DNA of 64,000 nucleotides from JADKBO01 sp965230345 (GTDB lineage: Bacteria > Bacteroidota > Bacteroidia > Chitinophagales > Saprospiraceae), in assembly GCA_965230345.1 (NCBI GenBank), contig CBDDKR010000002.1:682001-746000 (forward strand). Direction: 5' to 3'. Both the position numbers and the translations under genes were made by a program. How positions within the stretch are numbered: position 1 is the stretch's first letter; each line of letters opens with the position of its first letter. Below are positions 31,150 through 39,685 of this stretch, in pieces. A model generated the notes under the pieces. The model was not told the origin of the DNA, did no database searches, and worked only from the letters and a program-made list of their open reading frames with translations.

Positions 31150-32634
31150 CTATTTATACGACCACTCCGTGCCTTCTTTCCCGTCTTTAATCAATATTTC
31201 CAAAGATGACAACCTATCTCGAATGATGTCCGAAGTTGTCCAATCTTTGTTGTTTCTAGCATTTTGTCTCAATTCGATGATGACATCCATTAAACCATTA
31301 ACTGTACCCAAGTCATTAGATTCTTCCATGGGTAATTGAAGACCAAAAACATCCAATATTAGTGCTTTAAAGTCCTTTTTAATCGTTTCTAAAGCAGCAT
31401 TACTAATGGTTGCAATATCCAATAATCCAGCTTTTAAACTATTGATTTTCGGAACCATTTCAAACAGTTTTGCTAGAGTCTTTGGTGTAGAAAAATCATC
31501 ATCCATTTCACGGTAACACGCTTCCATCATATCCAACATTTCTGCATCCATACTTCCACCTTCGTCTTTGGTTGAAGTCAGTTCCATCAAGTTTTTATAA
31601 GCCTCCATGAGCTTCTTATAACCCTTCTCAGCAGCTTGCAATCCTGTATCAGTCAAATCTAACGTAGATCTATAGTGCGATTGCAACATGAAAAATTTGA
31701 CGATCATAGGGCTGTATCCCTTAGTTACATGTGGGCTATCACCTGTAAATAACTCATCTGGAGAAATCGTATTACCATCACTCTTAGACATTTTCCTACC
31801 ATTCATCAATAGCATGTTGGTATGCATCCAATAATTTGCTGGTTTGCACTTACAACTTCCCATATTCTGAGCAACTTCATTTTCATGATGAGGAAACTTC
31901 AGATCATTTCCTCCTCCATGGATATCAAAGTTCTTTCCAAGATACTTCGTACTCATAGCACTACACTCTAAATGCCACCCTGGAAACCCTACAGACCATG
32001 GAGAATTCCACTTCATTAGATGATCAGGAGATGCCTTCATCCATATAGCAAAATCAGAAGGGTGTCTCTTTTCCCCTTGATTTTTTAAATTATCCCTTGA
32101 TTCTGAGATTAAATCTTCAATTACTCTTCCAGATAATTTACCATATTCTCCTGTTTCTTCAGCAAATTTCAACGTATCAAAATACACCGATCCGTTTTCA
32201 ATATATGCATATCCATTGTCTAAAATGGACTGAACCATTTCGATTTGCTCCAATATATGCCCAGTCGCTCTAGGCTCGATACAAGGTCTTAACGTGTTGA
32301 ATCGATCCATAATCTTATGAAACCCATTGGAATACTTTTGAGCAACCTCCATAGGTTCTAGATTGTCCTTCTTGGCACCTTTAGACATTCTATCCTCTCC
32401 ATCATCTAAAAGGTGTCCTACATCAGTAATATTTCTTACATATCTAACCTTGTATCCTATATGCAATAAATAGCGATAAATGATATCAAAACTGGTAAAG
32501 GTTCTTACATTACCCAAGTGAACATCACTATATACTGTTGGTCCACAGACATACATCCCAATAAACCCTTCATTAATTGGATTAAACTCTTCTTTCGACT
32601 TGGATAAGCTATTGTAAATCTTGATATTTCTCAT
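31150..32634 (-). CDS. cysS: Cysteinyl-tRNA synthetase
   Basis: A class I aminoacyl-tRNA synthetase of 494 residues. It shows the zinc/active-site CGPTVYSDVHLGNVR (HIGH-like HLGN), GFPGWHLECSAMS with a zinc-ligand Cys, HHENEVAQ and the KMSKS loop. The frame extends to an ATG at 32643, but I place the start at 32634 (MRNIKIYNS), which gives the usual N-terminus. A TATTTTTG box at 32641-32648 would put transcription start at or next to this ATG, which would make the mRNA leaderless or nearly so. Downstream are the glutaminyl cyclase and mutY genes. Confidence 0.97.
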   Translation of the reverse strand: MRNIKIYNSLSKSKEEFNPINEGFIGMYVCGPTVYSDVHLGNVRTFTSFDIIYRYLLHIGYKVRYVRNITDVGHLLDDGEDRMSKGAKKDNLEPMEVAQKYSNGFHKIMDRFNTLRPCIEPRATGHILEQIEMVQSILDNGYAYIENGSVYFDTLKFAEETGEYGKLSGRVIEDLISESRDNLKNQGEKRHPSDFAIWMKASPDHLMKWNSPWSVGFPGWHLECSAMSTKYLGKNFDIHGGGNDLKFPHHENEVAQNMGSCKCKPANYWMHTNMLLMNGRKMSKSDGNTISPDELFTGDSPHVTKGYSPMIVKFFMLQSHYRSTLDLTDTGLQAAEKGYKKLMEAYKNLMELTSTKDEGGSMDAEMLDMMEACYREMDDDFSTPKTLAKLFEMVPKINSLKAGLLDIATISNAALETIKKDFKALILDVFGLQLPMEESNDLGTVNGLMDVIIELRQNARNNKDWTTSDIIRDRLSSLEILIKDGKEGTEWSYK

Positions 32635-32640
32635 AAGGCA

Positions 32641-32648
32641 CAAAAATA
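32641..32648 (-). promoter_or_regulatory. -7 box TATTTTTG very close to the cysS start
   Basis: Minus-strand TATTTTTG matches TAnnTTTG and ends only 6 bp before the ATG at 32634. If used, it excludes the upstream ATG at 32643 and implies an almost leaderless message. Confidence 0.35.
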
Positions 32649-32710
32649 GTGTAAAGATTTGATTGGTGCATATAGGCTAGTGAAGAATAAATTGACTATT
32701 TTTGACATAT

Positions 32711-32880
32711 AAAAAAAGACCGCTCTTACAATCCTTGACTGTAGGCGGTCCTCGCTTGCTGATCTATTTATTTTTATTTTTCAGCGTTCTTTGTTGCGGT
32801 GTTTGCTATATAGACGCAACAAAGAACGCACATGTTGGCTCGAAATATTTTTTTAACATTTCCTTAACATTTGAGCCCTA
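32711..32880 (-). ncRNA. Possible structured small RNA or cysS leader with own terminator
   Basis: Three stable inverted repeats lie in this stretch. 32837-32877 pairs ggctc..aaat with attt..gagcc. 32784-32829 has perfect 15-bp arms (gcgttctttgttgcg / cgcaacaaagaacgc) around 16 nt. 32718-32750 pairs gaccgc..ttaca with tgtaggcggtc and, on the minus strand, runs into seven Ts (32711-32717). No protein is encoded here and both neighbouring genes start away from it. On the minus strand the order (two hairpins, then hairpin plus U-run) looks like a small RNA ending in an intrinsic terminator, or an attenuator upstream of cysS. The family is not recognised and the 5' end is unknown. Confidence 0.4.
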
Positions 32881-33057
32881 ATTCTTCCTATACCATTATG
32901 TATTCTATTCGAAGGCCGTATTTGTATCTTCACCCTTTGGTGACTTGCTCTATGAATAATCATCAATTTCTTTAAAAGCCGAGCGACTTAAATTCCAATA
33001 GTTATTATGTATTTGATTTTTAGTCCACAAACTCATAACTTTAATACTGTAGTAATT

Positions 33058-33065
33058 TAGATTTG
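33058..33065 (+). promoter_or_regulatory. -7 box TAGATTTG for the 4Fe-4S protein gene
   Basis: TAGATTTG matches TAnnTTTG and ends 19 bp before the ATG at 33085. Confidence 0.5.
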
Positions 33066-33084
33066 TTCACCAAAGATTACAAAG

Positions 33085-33282
33085 ATGAAAAAATATCAAA
33101 AAGATGACATCAACATTGTATGGCAACCAGACAAGTGTATCCACGCAGGTGTTTGTGCTAGGCAATTATCTTCCGTTTTCAAACCTAGAGAAAGACCATG
33201 GATAAGACCAGAAAATGCTTCAAAAGAAGAAATCATAGCACAAGTAAAAAAATGTCCATCAGGAGCATTATCCATTGAATAA
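33085..33282 (+). CDS. Small (4Fe-4S)-binding protein, divergent mono-cluster family
   Basis: A 65-residue cytosolic protein matching the divergent 4Fe-4S mono-cluster (Fer4_19) family. It has the paired Cys motif DKCIHAGVC near residue 18, the RPWIRPENA segment and the closing CPSGAL near residue 57. Only three cysteines are visible, so a fourth cluster ligand would have to be a non-Cys residue. It may serve in electron transfer, but its partners are unknown; no oxidoreductase neighbours it. It is probably a single-gene unit with its own -7 box and a hairpin downstream. Confidence 0.85.
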   Translation: MKKYQKDDINIVWQPDKCIHAGVCARQLSSVFKPRERPWIRPENASKEEIIAQVKKCPSGALSIE

Positions 33283-33308
33283 GATATGGATGTAACTAAA
33301 GTCTAATA

Positions 33309-33347
33309 TTCAGTACAATGTTTCGAGACTCTCGAAAATGTACTGAA
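33309..33347 (+). terminator. Hairpin downstream of the 4Fe-4S gene
   Basis: Arms ttcagtaca and tgtactgaa enclose a second inner stem (tttcgag / ctcgaaa). It sits 26 bp after the stop at 33282, where a terminator is expected, but no clear T-run follows, so it may only stabilise the 3' end. Confidence 0.45.
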
Positions 33348-33578
33348 CATTAAGAACTTTGTAGGACTTTATGTCCGTCTAAATTGGGATTATACAAGGT
33401 TTACTGCATAAGGTTTCACTTAAGACTCATTGTTTCGAAGAAGTCACATTCACCTAATAATTTAAACCCTTATTAATCAGAATACATAACTTGATAATGT
33501 TATGTATTCTAAATAAAACTTCAACTAATATTACTTTCCAATAATTTCAGCATTGAAAGTCTAACTTTTAGCGTTGGA

Positions 33579-34376
33579 TTAATTGGAATGAATATCCATT
33601 TGTGGAAATGGTATAGAAATTCCTTTTGCGTCAAAAGCCTTTTTTACATTCTCTTGCATATAAAAATATACATCCCAATAATGCTCACTATTGCAAAATG
33701 GTCTTGTTGCTAAGTTTACCGAACTATCAGCCAATTCTGCAACAACAACTCCTTGAGCAGGATCTTTTAAGATGTGTGGACAAGAATCACCGACTTCCAA
33801 AATAATCTTTCTTGCCGCATCAATACTATCCGTATATCCAATACCAAATGTCAATTCCACCCCGATCGTGCCTTGTCCAGAAATATTGGTAATTGTATTG
33901 CCTGTAACATTACTATTAGAAACAATTATCTTTTTATTATCCAAAGTCATAAGAGATGTATTAAAGACATTAATTCCCTCTACCGTTCCCGTGTGTCCAC
34001 CTCCTATAGTCACAAGGTCACCAACCTTAAATGGTTTGAAAATCATGAGCATCACACCACTCGCTAAGTGCCCAATACTTCCATTTAATGCCATTCCTAT
34101 ACCTACAGTAAGAGCACCCAAGATGGCAATGAATGAAGTTGTATCTACTCCAAACTTACTTGCAACAGACAGTAGGAGCATAATCTTCATACCCACACTG
34201 ATTACGGAAGTTAAAAAATTAGCCAGAGTATCATCAACACCCCATCGCTCAACGGCCTTCTTAATAACTTTGTTTAACTTTCCAATAATCCAAAATCCTA
34301 CTAAAAGTATACCTAAAGCCATTAAAACTGTAGGAAGATAATGCATGATTTGGTCCTTAATTGCTTCTAAATTCAT
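33579..34376 (-). CDS. Small-conductance mechanosensitive channel (MscS family)
   Basis: A 265-residue protein with three membrane segments (~12-32, ~58-78, ~82-115). The third is the Gly/Ala-rich pore helix ALTVGIGMALNGSIGHLASG, followed by the beta domain start PFKVGDLVTIGGGHTGTVEGI and the C-terminal alpha/beta domain to residue 265, ending IPFPQMDIH, a typical MscS finish. Length equals that of minimal MscS. The role is release of solutes under hypo-osmotic shock. It is transcribed away from the MerR-type gene; a MITE-like copy lies in the spacer between them. Confidence 0.95.
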   Translation of the reverse strand: MNLEAIKDQIMHYLPTVLMALGILLVGFWIIGKLNKVIKKAVERWGVDDTLANFLTSVISVGMKIMLLLSVASKFGVDTTSFIAILGALTVGIGMALNGSIGHLASGVMLMIFKPFKVGDLVTIGGGHTGTVEGINVFNTSLMTLDNKKIIVSNSNVTGNTITNISGQGTIGVELTFGIGYTDSIDAARKIILEVGDSCPHILKDPAQGVVVAELADSSVNLATRPFCNSEHYWDVYFYMQENVKKAFDAKGISIPFPQMDIHSN

Positions 34377-34515
34377 GGAATATGATTTGTTTTACTATGA
34401 GAAAATACACCTTAATAGACGACACATTTAATCAACTAGTCACCTTTTTCATTAAAAATATTGAATATTTTTTAACTCTATGTTAAATATATCATTAATG
34501 ATCAAAACACTACTT

Positions 34516-34679
34516 GAAGTGATTTAAAAACTGTGTTCAATAGCGGAATAAACTACTTGGAAGTCAGATCAATCCGAAAATTCTTTTGCATAGCTAAAGC
34601 TATGGAAATTAATTTTTGGGCAGAGATTGGATTTCATTGAGTTGATTCTAGCATTAGGATTTAGTTTTTAAATCACTTC
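34516..34679 (+). mobile_element. MITE-like element, copy 2 (164 bp)
   Basis: Perfect 16-bp terminal inverted repeats (gaagtgatttaaaaac / gtttttaaatcacttc). There is an internal hairpin catagc-taaa-gctatg and the shared right-hand block containing ttgattctagcattaggat. It is non-coding. The left flank ends CTT and the right flank starts ATT, so a 3-bp duplication is imperfect here. It sits in the divergent region between mscS and the MerR-type gene. Confidence 0.8.
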
Positions 34680-34895
34680 ATTATTCATCCAAAGACTTAT
34701 CCATAGAATACTGGCTATTTTAGTCATTGCAACTCGTTTCAACTTTTCGTTCTGAAAACTTATTTAAAGACAGAATAAATAAGTAAAAACTGAAGGGAAG
34801 GAAGTTCACTATTGACATTATTCCTATAAATTTAAACCTTGTTTTAATTCTTTTGTTAGGAAGAAGGATTGGCGTGATCCAAATTAAACAACTTT

Positions 34896-34903
34896 TACTT
34901 TTG
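34896..34903 (+). promoter_or_regulatory. -7 box TACTTTTG upstream of the MerR-type gene
   Basis: TACTTTTG matches TAnnTTTG, 69 bp before the ATG at 34973. It lies outside the MITE-like copy. Confidence 0.4.
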
Positions 34904-34972
34904 CTAATTAAGTAAAAGATGGTGTAAATAAATTAATGAACAAATAACGATGATTTAATTGTCATTTAGAGA

Positions 34973-35848
34973 ATGGCTACCTATTCTATTGCAGATATCG
35001 AAAAGCTCTCTGGAGTAAAAGCGCATACCATAAGAATGTGGGAAAAGCGCTACAACATTCTACCCAGTAAACGTAGTAACTCAAATATAAGGTACTACGA
35101 AGAGGACGATTTACAACTCATTCTAAGTATCGCATTTCTCAATAAAAAGGGTATAAAAATATCGAAAATTGCCACCTTAAGTCCGACTGAAATCATGTCC
35201 AGGGTCGCCAATTCTTGTAAAATGACACGAGAAGTTGGCGAAATTGATGGTTTACTTCTTTCTATATTTGAATTAAGTGAATACAAGTTTTTAAAAATAT
35301 TAAATCATCAAATAGAGGAAGTTGGTTTTGAATCAGCAATGGAACAAACCATCTATCCACTGGTTGAAAAGTTGTCATACCTATGGGTCTCAGGAGCAAT
35401 AACCGCCATACATGAGAATTTTGTCAGTGGTATTATCCGTCGAAAAGTGAGCGTTGAAATCGACAAACTTGACCCTGTATTTGAATGTTGTGCTCCAAAA
35501 TACCTCGTTTATCTTCCAGATAATGAAGCCCACGAATTGAGCTTACTTTATATTTACTACATATTGAGAAAACAAGGCGTAAATGTCTTGTACTTAGGTT
35601 CTCCCATCTCACTAACTGATGTCATCCAAGGTGTAGAAATCTTTAATCCTGATTATATTTTCACCTTATTCAATGATGGTTACCCTGACAAATCTCTTCA
35701 AACTTACTTAAGTGATTTGGCTAGATATGCTCCAAATTGCCGAAAGATTATTACTGGTTATCAAACCATCCAACAAAAGCTCAAACTCGATGATACCTTC
35801 TCTGTAATTCATGACCTTAAACGAATTAAGGACTTCATTCCTCAATAA
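34973..35848 (+). CDS. MerR-family regulator with cobalamin-binding-like domain
   Basis: A 291-residue protein. An N-terminal MerR winged HTH (1-70, 'YSIADIEKLSGVKAHTIRMWEKRY') is followed by a helical bundle (~85-180) and a Rossmann-like C-terminal domain (~183-291), the layout of CarH/LitR-type B12 regulators. The bundle retains the Trp and Glu of the family's W-x9-EH motif (W138, E148), but the next residue is Asn149 instead of His, and the D/E-x-H-x-x-G motif reads EAHELS. So the lower-face His is present, while the upper axial His of photosensing CarH is not. It may bind B12 in another mode, or not at all. No carotenoid genes are nearby in this window. The target genes are unknown. Confidence 0.85.
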   Translation: MATYSIADIEKLSGVKAHTIRMWEKRYNILPSKRSNSNIRYYEEDDLQLILSIAFLNKKGIKISKIATLSPTEIMSRVANSCKMTREVGEIDGLLLSIFELSEYKFLKILNHQIEEVGFESAMEQTIYPLVEKLSYLWVSGAITAIHENFVSGIIRRKVSVEIDKLDPVFECCAPKYLVYLPDNEAHELSLLYIYYILRKQGVNVLYLGSPISLTDVIQGVEIFNPDYIFTLFNDGYPDKSLQTYLSDLARYAPNCRKIITGYQTIQQKLKLDDTFSVIHDLKRIKDFIPQ

Positions 35849-35904
35849 ATCATTATCCCGCCTTTCATCTTAATTTCTCATTAAAGGTTACAATGATTTG
35901 TTTT

Positions 35905-36063
35905 TTGGGGCGATCTATTCGCTTTGCTTCGGTCAGGCTATTCGTGACTTCACGATGTTTCGGTCCTTCGTTAAACCCGCATTACACATGTGGACTTTGT
36001 TATGCATGCTGAAAATATATGAAATAGGTTTTCTAACGCATAACGCAGGTTAAACTTCGGACT
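35905..36063. repeat. Structured intergenic element with inverted arms
   Basis: A GC-richer island in the AT-rich spacer after the MerR-type gene. It contains repeated short words (cttcggtc, tttcggtcc) and 7-bp arms gttatgc (35999-36005) and gcataac (36038-36044), flanked by an imperfect outer pair of 12-16 bases around gttaaac motifs at 35970 and 36050. It does not encode a protein. It reminds me of dispersed intergenic elements of Bacteroidota, but only one copy is in the window. Confidence 0.4.
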
Positions 36064-36201
36064 CTTATGATCACTACTATCCTTATCGCTAAGTACTAAA
36101 AGCATTTTAGTCTATTTAAAGCTACAAGATAAAAGAACATATTTCGACTTAATGCTCTAAAAAAACAGTATTAACCTAAGGTATCTTAATTCAACCCTTC
36201 C

Positions 36202-37251
36202 CTAAGGCAGTAATAGTCTTGAAGAAATCGCATAATGATCGGAAAGATTGTTCCGATGTATTTCAAACTTCTGAGCAGTAAAACTAGGATCTGATAGTAT
36301 ATAATCGATTCTAAGTAAAGGAATAGAACCATTGAAAGTTGTCCCGATTCCATTTCCCGCCTCTATGTAGGCGTCATTCATATCCAACGATAATTGCCTA
36401 TAAGTATACGTCAAAGGTGTATCGTTTAAATCACCACAGAGCAACACCGGATGCGGACTAGTATCCATATGCTCCTTAACCATCCTTGCTTGTTTGCTTC
36501 TTTTAATGTGTGTTTTTACAAACTTGCTAAATATCGTGCGAATATCAAGCCAGGTCTTATCATCATTTAAATCAGGATGATCGATTACCTTCTCAGCATC
36601 TTTAGATATTCGATTACTTTGGAGATGAGCACTGTATATTCGTACCGTATCATTATTAATCCTTACATCCGCCCAAAGACAAGAATTTGTAATCGTACCA
36701 AAAGCAATTTCCCCTTTATCAACTATAGGGTGTTTAGAATAGATTACAGTGCCCTTATTAAGTCTATGCAAATTGAGGTGATCATTGTATGTTTCTTTTA
36801 GCATTTTGTTGGCGTATGATCCAACTTCTTGAAAACACAGGACATCTTGACCTCTTTGTTCTTTTAGAAACTTGACCATCTTATGTCGATTGGATTTTCT
36901 TGTTGCCTTGTCTTTATCATAGACTTGTAGGCCATTTCCAAGATTATAGCTGAAAACTGAAATGCTATTTTTCTGATTAGACTCTTTAGGAGCATTAAAT
37001 GAAATGAACTCGTTAATATGAGGAATTCCACATAATAGGATAATTATCGAAATGAAACTCCATTTAAAATCCATAAATATCCAATACAAGAGAAACAATA
37101 GATGTCCAAACAACAACAGAGGGTACATCAAACCTAGTAAAGAAAAAATCCAAATGCGTTCAGGATTGATTCCTGGAGAGATATAGGCACCAAGAAGAAG
37201 GATTGCCCATACAATATTCAATACTAAAAGAATCTTATTAATCCACTTCAT
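36202..37251 (-). CDS. Membrane-anchored endonuclease/exonuclease/phosphatase-family protein
   Basis: A 349-residue protein. The first ~85 residues form three hydrophobic segments. The rest is an EEP-type domain with FSYNLGN, CFQEVG (metal-binding Glu), YSAHLQSN, CGDLNDTP (Asp/Asn pair), IDYILSD and the catalytic SDHYAI His near residue 340. Such proteins can be phosphodiesterases of lipids or nucleic acids; the membrane anchor favours an envelope substrate but does not prove it. No operon partner is apparent: the neighbouring rhomboid genes start 80 bp upstream. Confidence 0.9.
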   Translation of the reverse strand: MKWINKILLVLNIVWAILLLGAYISPGINPERIWIFSLLGLMYPLLLFGHLLFLLYWIFMDFKWSFISIIILLCGIPHINEFISFNAPKESNQKNSISVFSYNLGNGLQVYDKDKATRKSNRHKMVKFLKEQRGQDVLCFQEVGSYANKMLKETYNDHLNLHRLNKGTVIYSKHPIVDKGEIAFGTITNSCLWADVRINNDTVRIYSAHLQSNRISKDAEKVIDHPDLNDDKTWLDIRTIFSKFVKTHIKRSKQARMVKEHMDTSPHPVLLCGDLNDTPLTYTYRQLSLDMNDAYIEAGNGIGTTFNGSIPLLRIDYILSDPSFTAQKFEIHRNNLSDHYAISSRLLLP

Positions 37252-37332
37252 AAGACATATTCCTCCCTAAAATACATAAATTATCGACACATTATTATCG
37301 AGGTGATTCGAGTGACAAAAACATTTACATCA

Positions 37333-38232
37333 TCAGTTATTACTTGCATCACGTAAAAAATCCTTCTCCTTCTGACTCAACTGATCGTATCCCTTTTTCT
37401 TTATTTTTTCTAGAATTTCATTTAACCTAAACTCGTGATCTTCTTCATTCTTCTTAGATTTTCCTTCTTGCCTTTTGATCAATGTTTCTGATCGATGACT
37501 TACTTCCATATACGAACGATGATCTTTTTTACCAACATTTTTTCTTAATGAAGATAATTTATCCATCCACCTCGTCATACCTCTTGAAAGATCTCGCCCA
37601 TTTCGCAATTGAAACATAAAAAATGCCCCAAACAACATTCCTCCCAAATGAGCAACATGGCCTCCAGCATTACTATTTCCTTGTGAAGCAATTAAATCAA
37701 ATAGAATAAAAACTAAAACGATGTATTTCAATCTTACATTGCCTATCAGGAGAAGTCTTAGATTATAATCCGGAGCAGTAATCGCTGCAGCCATGGCTAT
37801 GGCAAGCACACCAGCAGAAGCTCCTCGCATATTTCCAACAATTAGATTAGGCATAATTGGAGTAAGAACCAACACAAGAATAGCCCCAACAAAACCACCA
37901 AAAATATACAACGGTAAGATTTTTTGATCACCAAGTAAGTCCCCAACAATTTTACCAAATACATTAAGCCCAATCATATTAAAAGCTAAATGCCAAATAC
38001 CCTCATGGACAAACAAATGAGTCAACAACGTCCATGGTTTATATAAAAGTCCTGAAAATGAAGTTGGCATAGCCAGTTGTTCGATCACCACATCATACCA
38101 ACCTACGTTTTTGGTAAATGCCCAAATCAATGCAAGAACCACATAAACGATGGCATTTATTATCATTAATCTAGTCACCATATGACCGTAGGAAAAGGAG
38201 CTTTTTAAATCGTCTATTATTGAGTTAAACAT
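37333..38232 (-). CDS. Rhomboid-family intramembrane serine protease with cytosolic tail
   Basis: A 299-residue protein with about six to seven membrane segments. The motif HEGIWHLAFNMIGLNVFG is the loop and helix before the catalytic Ser, GASAGVLAI carries the Ser (G-x-S-x-G) and GGHVAHLGGMLFG the catalytic His. A hydrophilic tail of ~80 residues follows, ending in 'IKKKGYDQLSQKEKDFLRDAS', a motif common at the end of Bacteroidota rhomboids. It cleaves membrane-protein helices; the substrate is unknown. It lies 18 bp downstream of a second rhomboid gene, most likely in one operon. Confidence 0.95.
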   Translation of the reverse strand: MFNSIIDDLKSSFSYGHMVTRLMIINAIVYVVLALIWAFTKNVGWYDVVIEQLAMPTSFSGLLYKPWTLLTHLFVHEGIWHLAFNMIGLNVFGKIVGDLLGDQKILPLYIFGGFVGAILVLVLTPIMPNLIVGNMRGASAGVLAIAMAAAITAPDYNLRLLLIGNVRLKYIVLVFILFDLIASQGNSNAGGHVAHLGGMLFGAFFMFQLRNGRDLSRGMTRWMDKLSSLRKNVGKKDHRSYMEVSHRSETLIKRQEGKSKKNEEDHEFRLNEILEKIKKKGYDQLSQKEKDFLRDASNN

Positions 38233-38250
38233 TGAGATATATTTACAATA

Positions 38251-38826
38251 TTAACGTAGACTAGCCATCTTCCAATAATGGATCATTGCAAATCCCATTA
38301 TTGCTCCACCCAAGTGGGCAAAATGTGCAATTCCTGTATTGTAACTTGTTACCCCAAAAAAGAAATCCATAGCCACAAAAATTGAAACCAAGTATTTGGC
38401 CTTAATCTCAAAGGGAAGTGGAAATACCATAAGCTTCAGGTTTGGATACATTGTCGCAAAGGCCACCACTACTCCATTGATGGCGCCTGAAGCACCTACT
38501 GCTGGAGAGGTTGAAGTCAAAAGGTGAACCAATCCACCTGCAAGACCTGCACTAATGTACAACATTAAGAACCTTTTTTGTCCTAAGCTCTGCTCAGTCA
38601 TTGGTCCCAAAAAAAACAAGGTCAACATGTTGAAAAACAAATGTCTCTCATCACCATGCATAAACATATGAGTGAACAGCTGATAAGGATTGAAAAAGCC
38701 CGATTCCCATACATGTAAGTATGTATATGGTTCAATTTTGAACATATTTAAGCCATACCTCAAGGCAAAATAGACAATTACATTTATTATTAATAGGTTT
38801 TTGACCACTGGTGTCAATCTAGCCAT
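38251..38826 (-). CDS. Rhomboid-family intramembrane serine protease, compact form
   Basis: A 191-residue rhomboid with the HGDERHLFFNMLTLFFLG segment, the catalytic Ser in AVGASGAINGVV and the His in GIAHFAHLGGAIMG. It lacks the long C-terminal tail of its neighbour. First gene of the two-gene rhomboid unit; a TATTTTTG box at 38868-38875 lies 41 bp upstream. The pair looks like an old duplication, since the two proteins share layout but not much sequence. Confidence 0.95.
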   Translation of the reverse strand: MARLTPVVKNLLIINVIVYFALRYGLNMFKIEPYTYLHVWESGFFNPYQLFTHMFMHGDERHLFFNMLTLFFLGPMTEQSLGQKRFLMLYISAGLAGGLVHLLTSTSPAVGASGAINGVVVAFATMYPNLKLMVFPLPFEIKAKYLVSIFVAMDFFFGVTSYNTGIAHFAHLGGAIMGFAMIHYWKMASLR

Positions 38827-38867
38827 AATGATATTTCTTTACTATTTATAGTTTTAAGCAAGATCTA

Positions 38868-38875
38868 CAAAAATA
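38868..38875 (-). promoter_or_regulatory. -7 box TATTTTTG for the rhomboid pair
   Basis: Minus-strand TATTTTTG matches TAnnTTTG, 41 bp upstream of the start at 38826. Confidence 0.5.
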
Positions 38876-39660
38876 GAATTAGTACTTGATTCATAACAAG
38901 AAAACCAATATAAAAGTTGTCACTGATCTCCTTACTGGACACTTCCTATTTTAAGTTTCAAGTTTCTCATTTCCAAAACCAACCAACCTTGATCGGAATA
39001 AGTTTATGCGTCTGGTATTACATTAAGATGAAAAACTATTTGGGCCTTCTTTCATTTTCTTTGCTTGCCTAAAGAAAAGAGGATAATCCTCTAAAATCAT
39101 TATTCATGGTATGTCCAAAGATGTTTTCTTGCAAATAAATTTTCTCTCTTCGGTCGAAACCAGAATCAAATACTTAAAATCTTTCCAAGGCTTCAAGATT
39201 TCAAGCCCAAATTATATATTGGAACTTCGTTATGAGAGATGAAAACTCAAAAAAATAAATGATTTCGTGATCGAATCATAGCACCGCTACGATGAGTGAA
39301 GGAAAACAAACGGGGTGTTTTATTCTGAAGAGTTTTCAACGTGTAATAGATTTTCAAATGTCTAATTTGGGCTATACGCTATTCAATTCCTATTCTAAAG
39401 CCAGAAGCCACCTAAAAAACCACTTTAAATGTCAATCGAGCCTATTCATTTTAGTGAGGAATCCATGTAAAAATGACGTTTAGAACGAAAAACTGTTTGA
39501 GTCGTAGACGAGTTTTTTCGTTTAGACATTTTATGGATACTGAACGTTAAGAAATGGATGAAGCTCTTGATTTTTGCATCTTTGTATCAAGACAAAGATG
39601 AGAATGAAAACTTGAGCTCTTTTGCTTCTTTTCTGAGTCAAGTCAGAAAAGATTGAACAA
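38876..39660. other. Long gene-free region with several inverted repeats
   Basis: About 785 bp with no convincing gene; a 63-codon plus frame at 39292-39483 has no signal, family or conserved look. It holds an imperfect inverted repeat around 39485-39522 (aacgaaaaact / agttttttcgtt) and two hairpins at 39577-39652. The region may be a decayed gene or repeat island. Confidence 0.5.
39577..39652. repeat. Two adjacent perfect hairpins
   Basis: 39577-39600 has arms catctttgt / acaaagatg (9 bp, 6-nt loop) and 39627-39652 has arms tcttttctga / tcagaaaaga (10 bp, 6-nt loop). Both have loops of the type tcaa/gtcaag, so they look like two versions of one hairpin motif. They end 34 bp before the -7 box of the OmpA-type gene. 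Confidence 0.7.
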
Positions 39661-39685
39661 AATCCTTTATTACATCCTTCATAAT

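Noticed and set aside
39292..39483. Plus-strand frame of 63 codons in the long gene-free stretch
   Set aside because: No signal, family, conserved look or TAnnTTTG box at a suitable distance.
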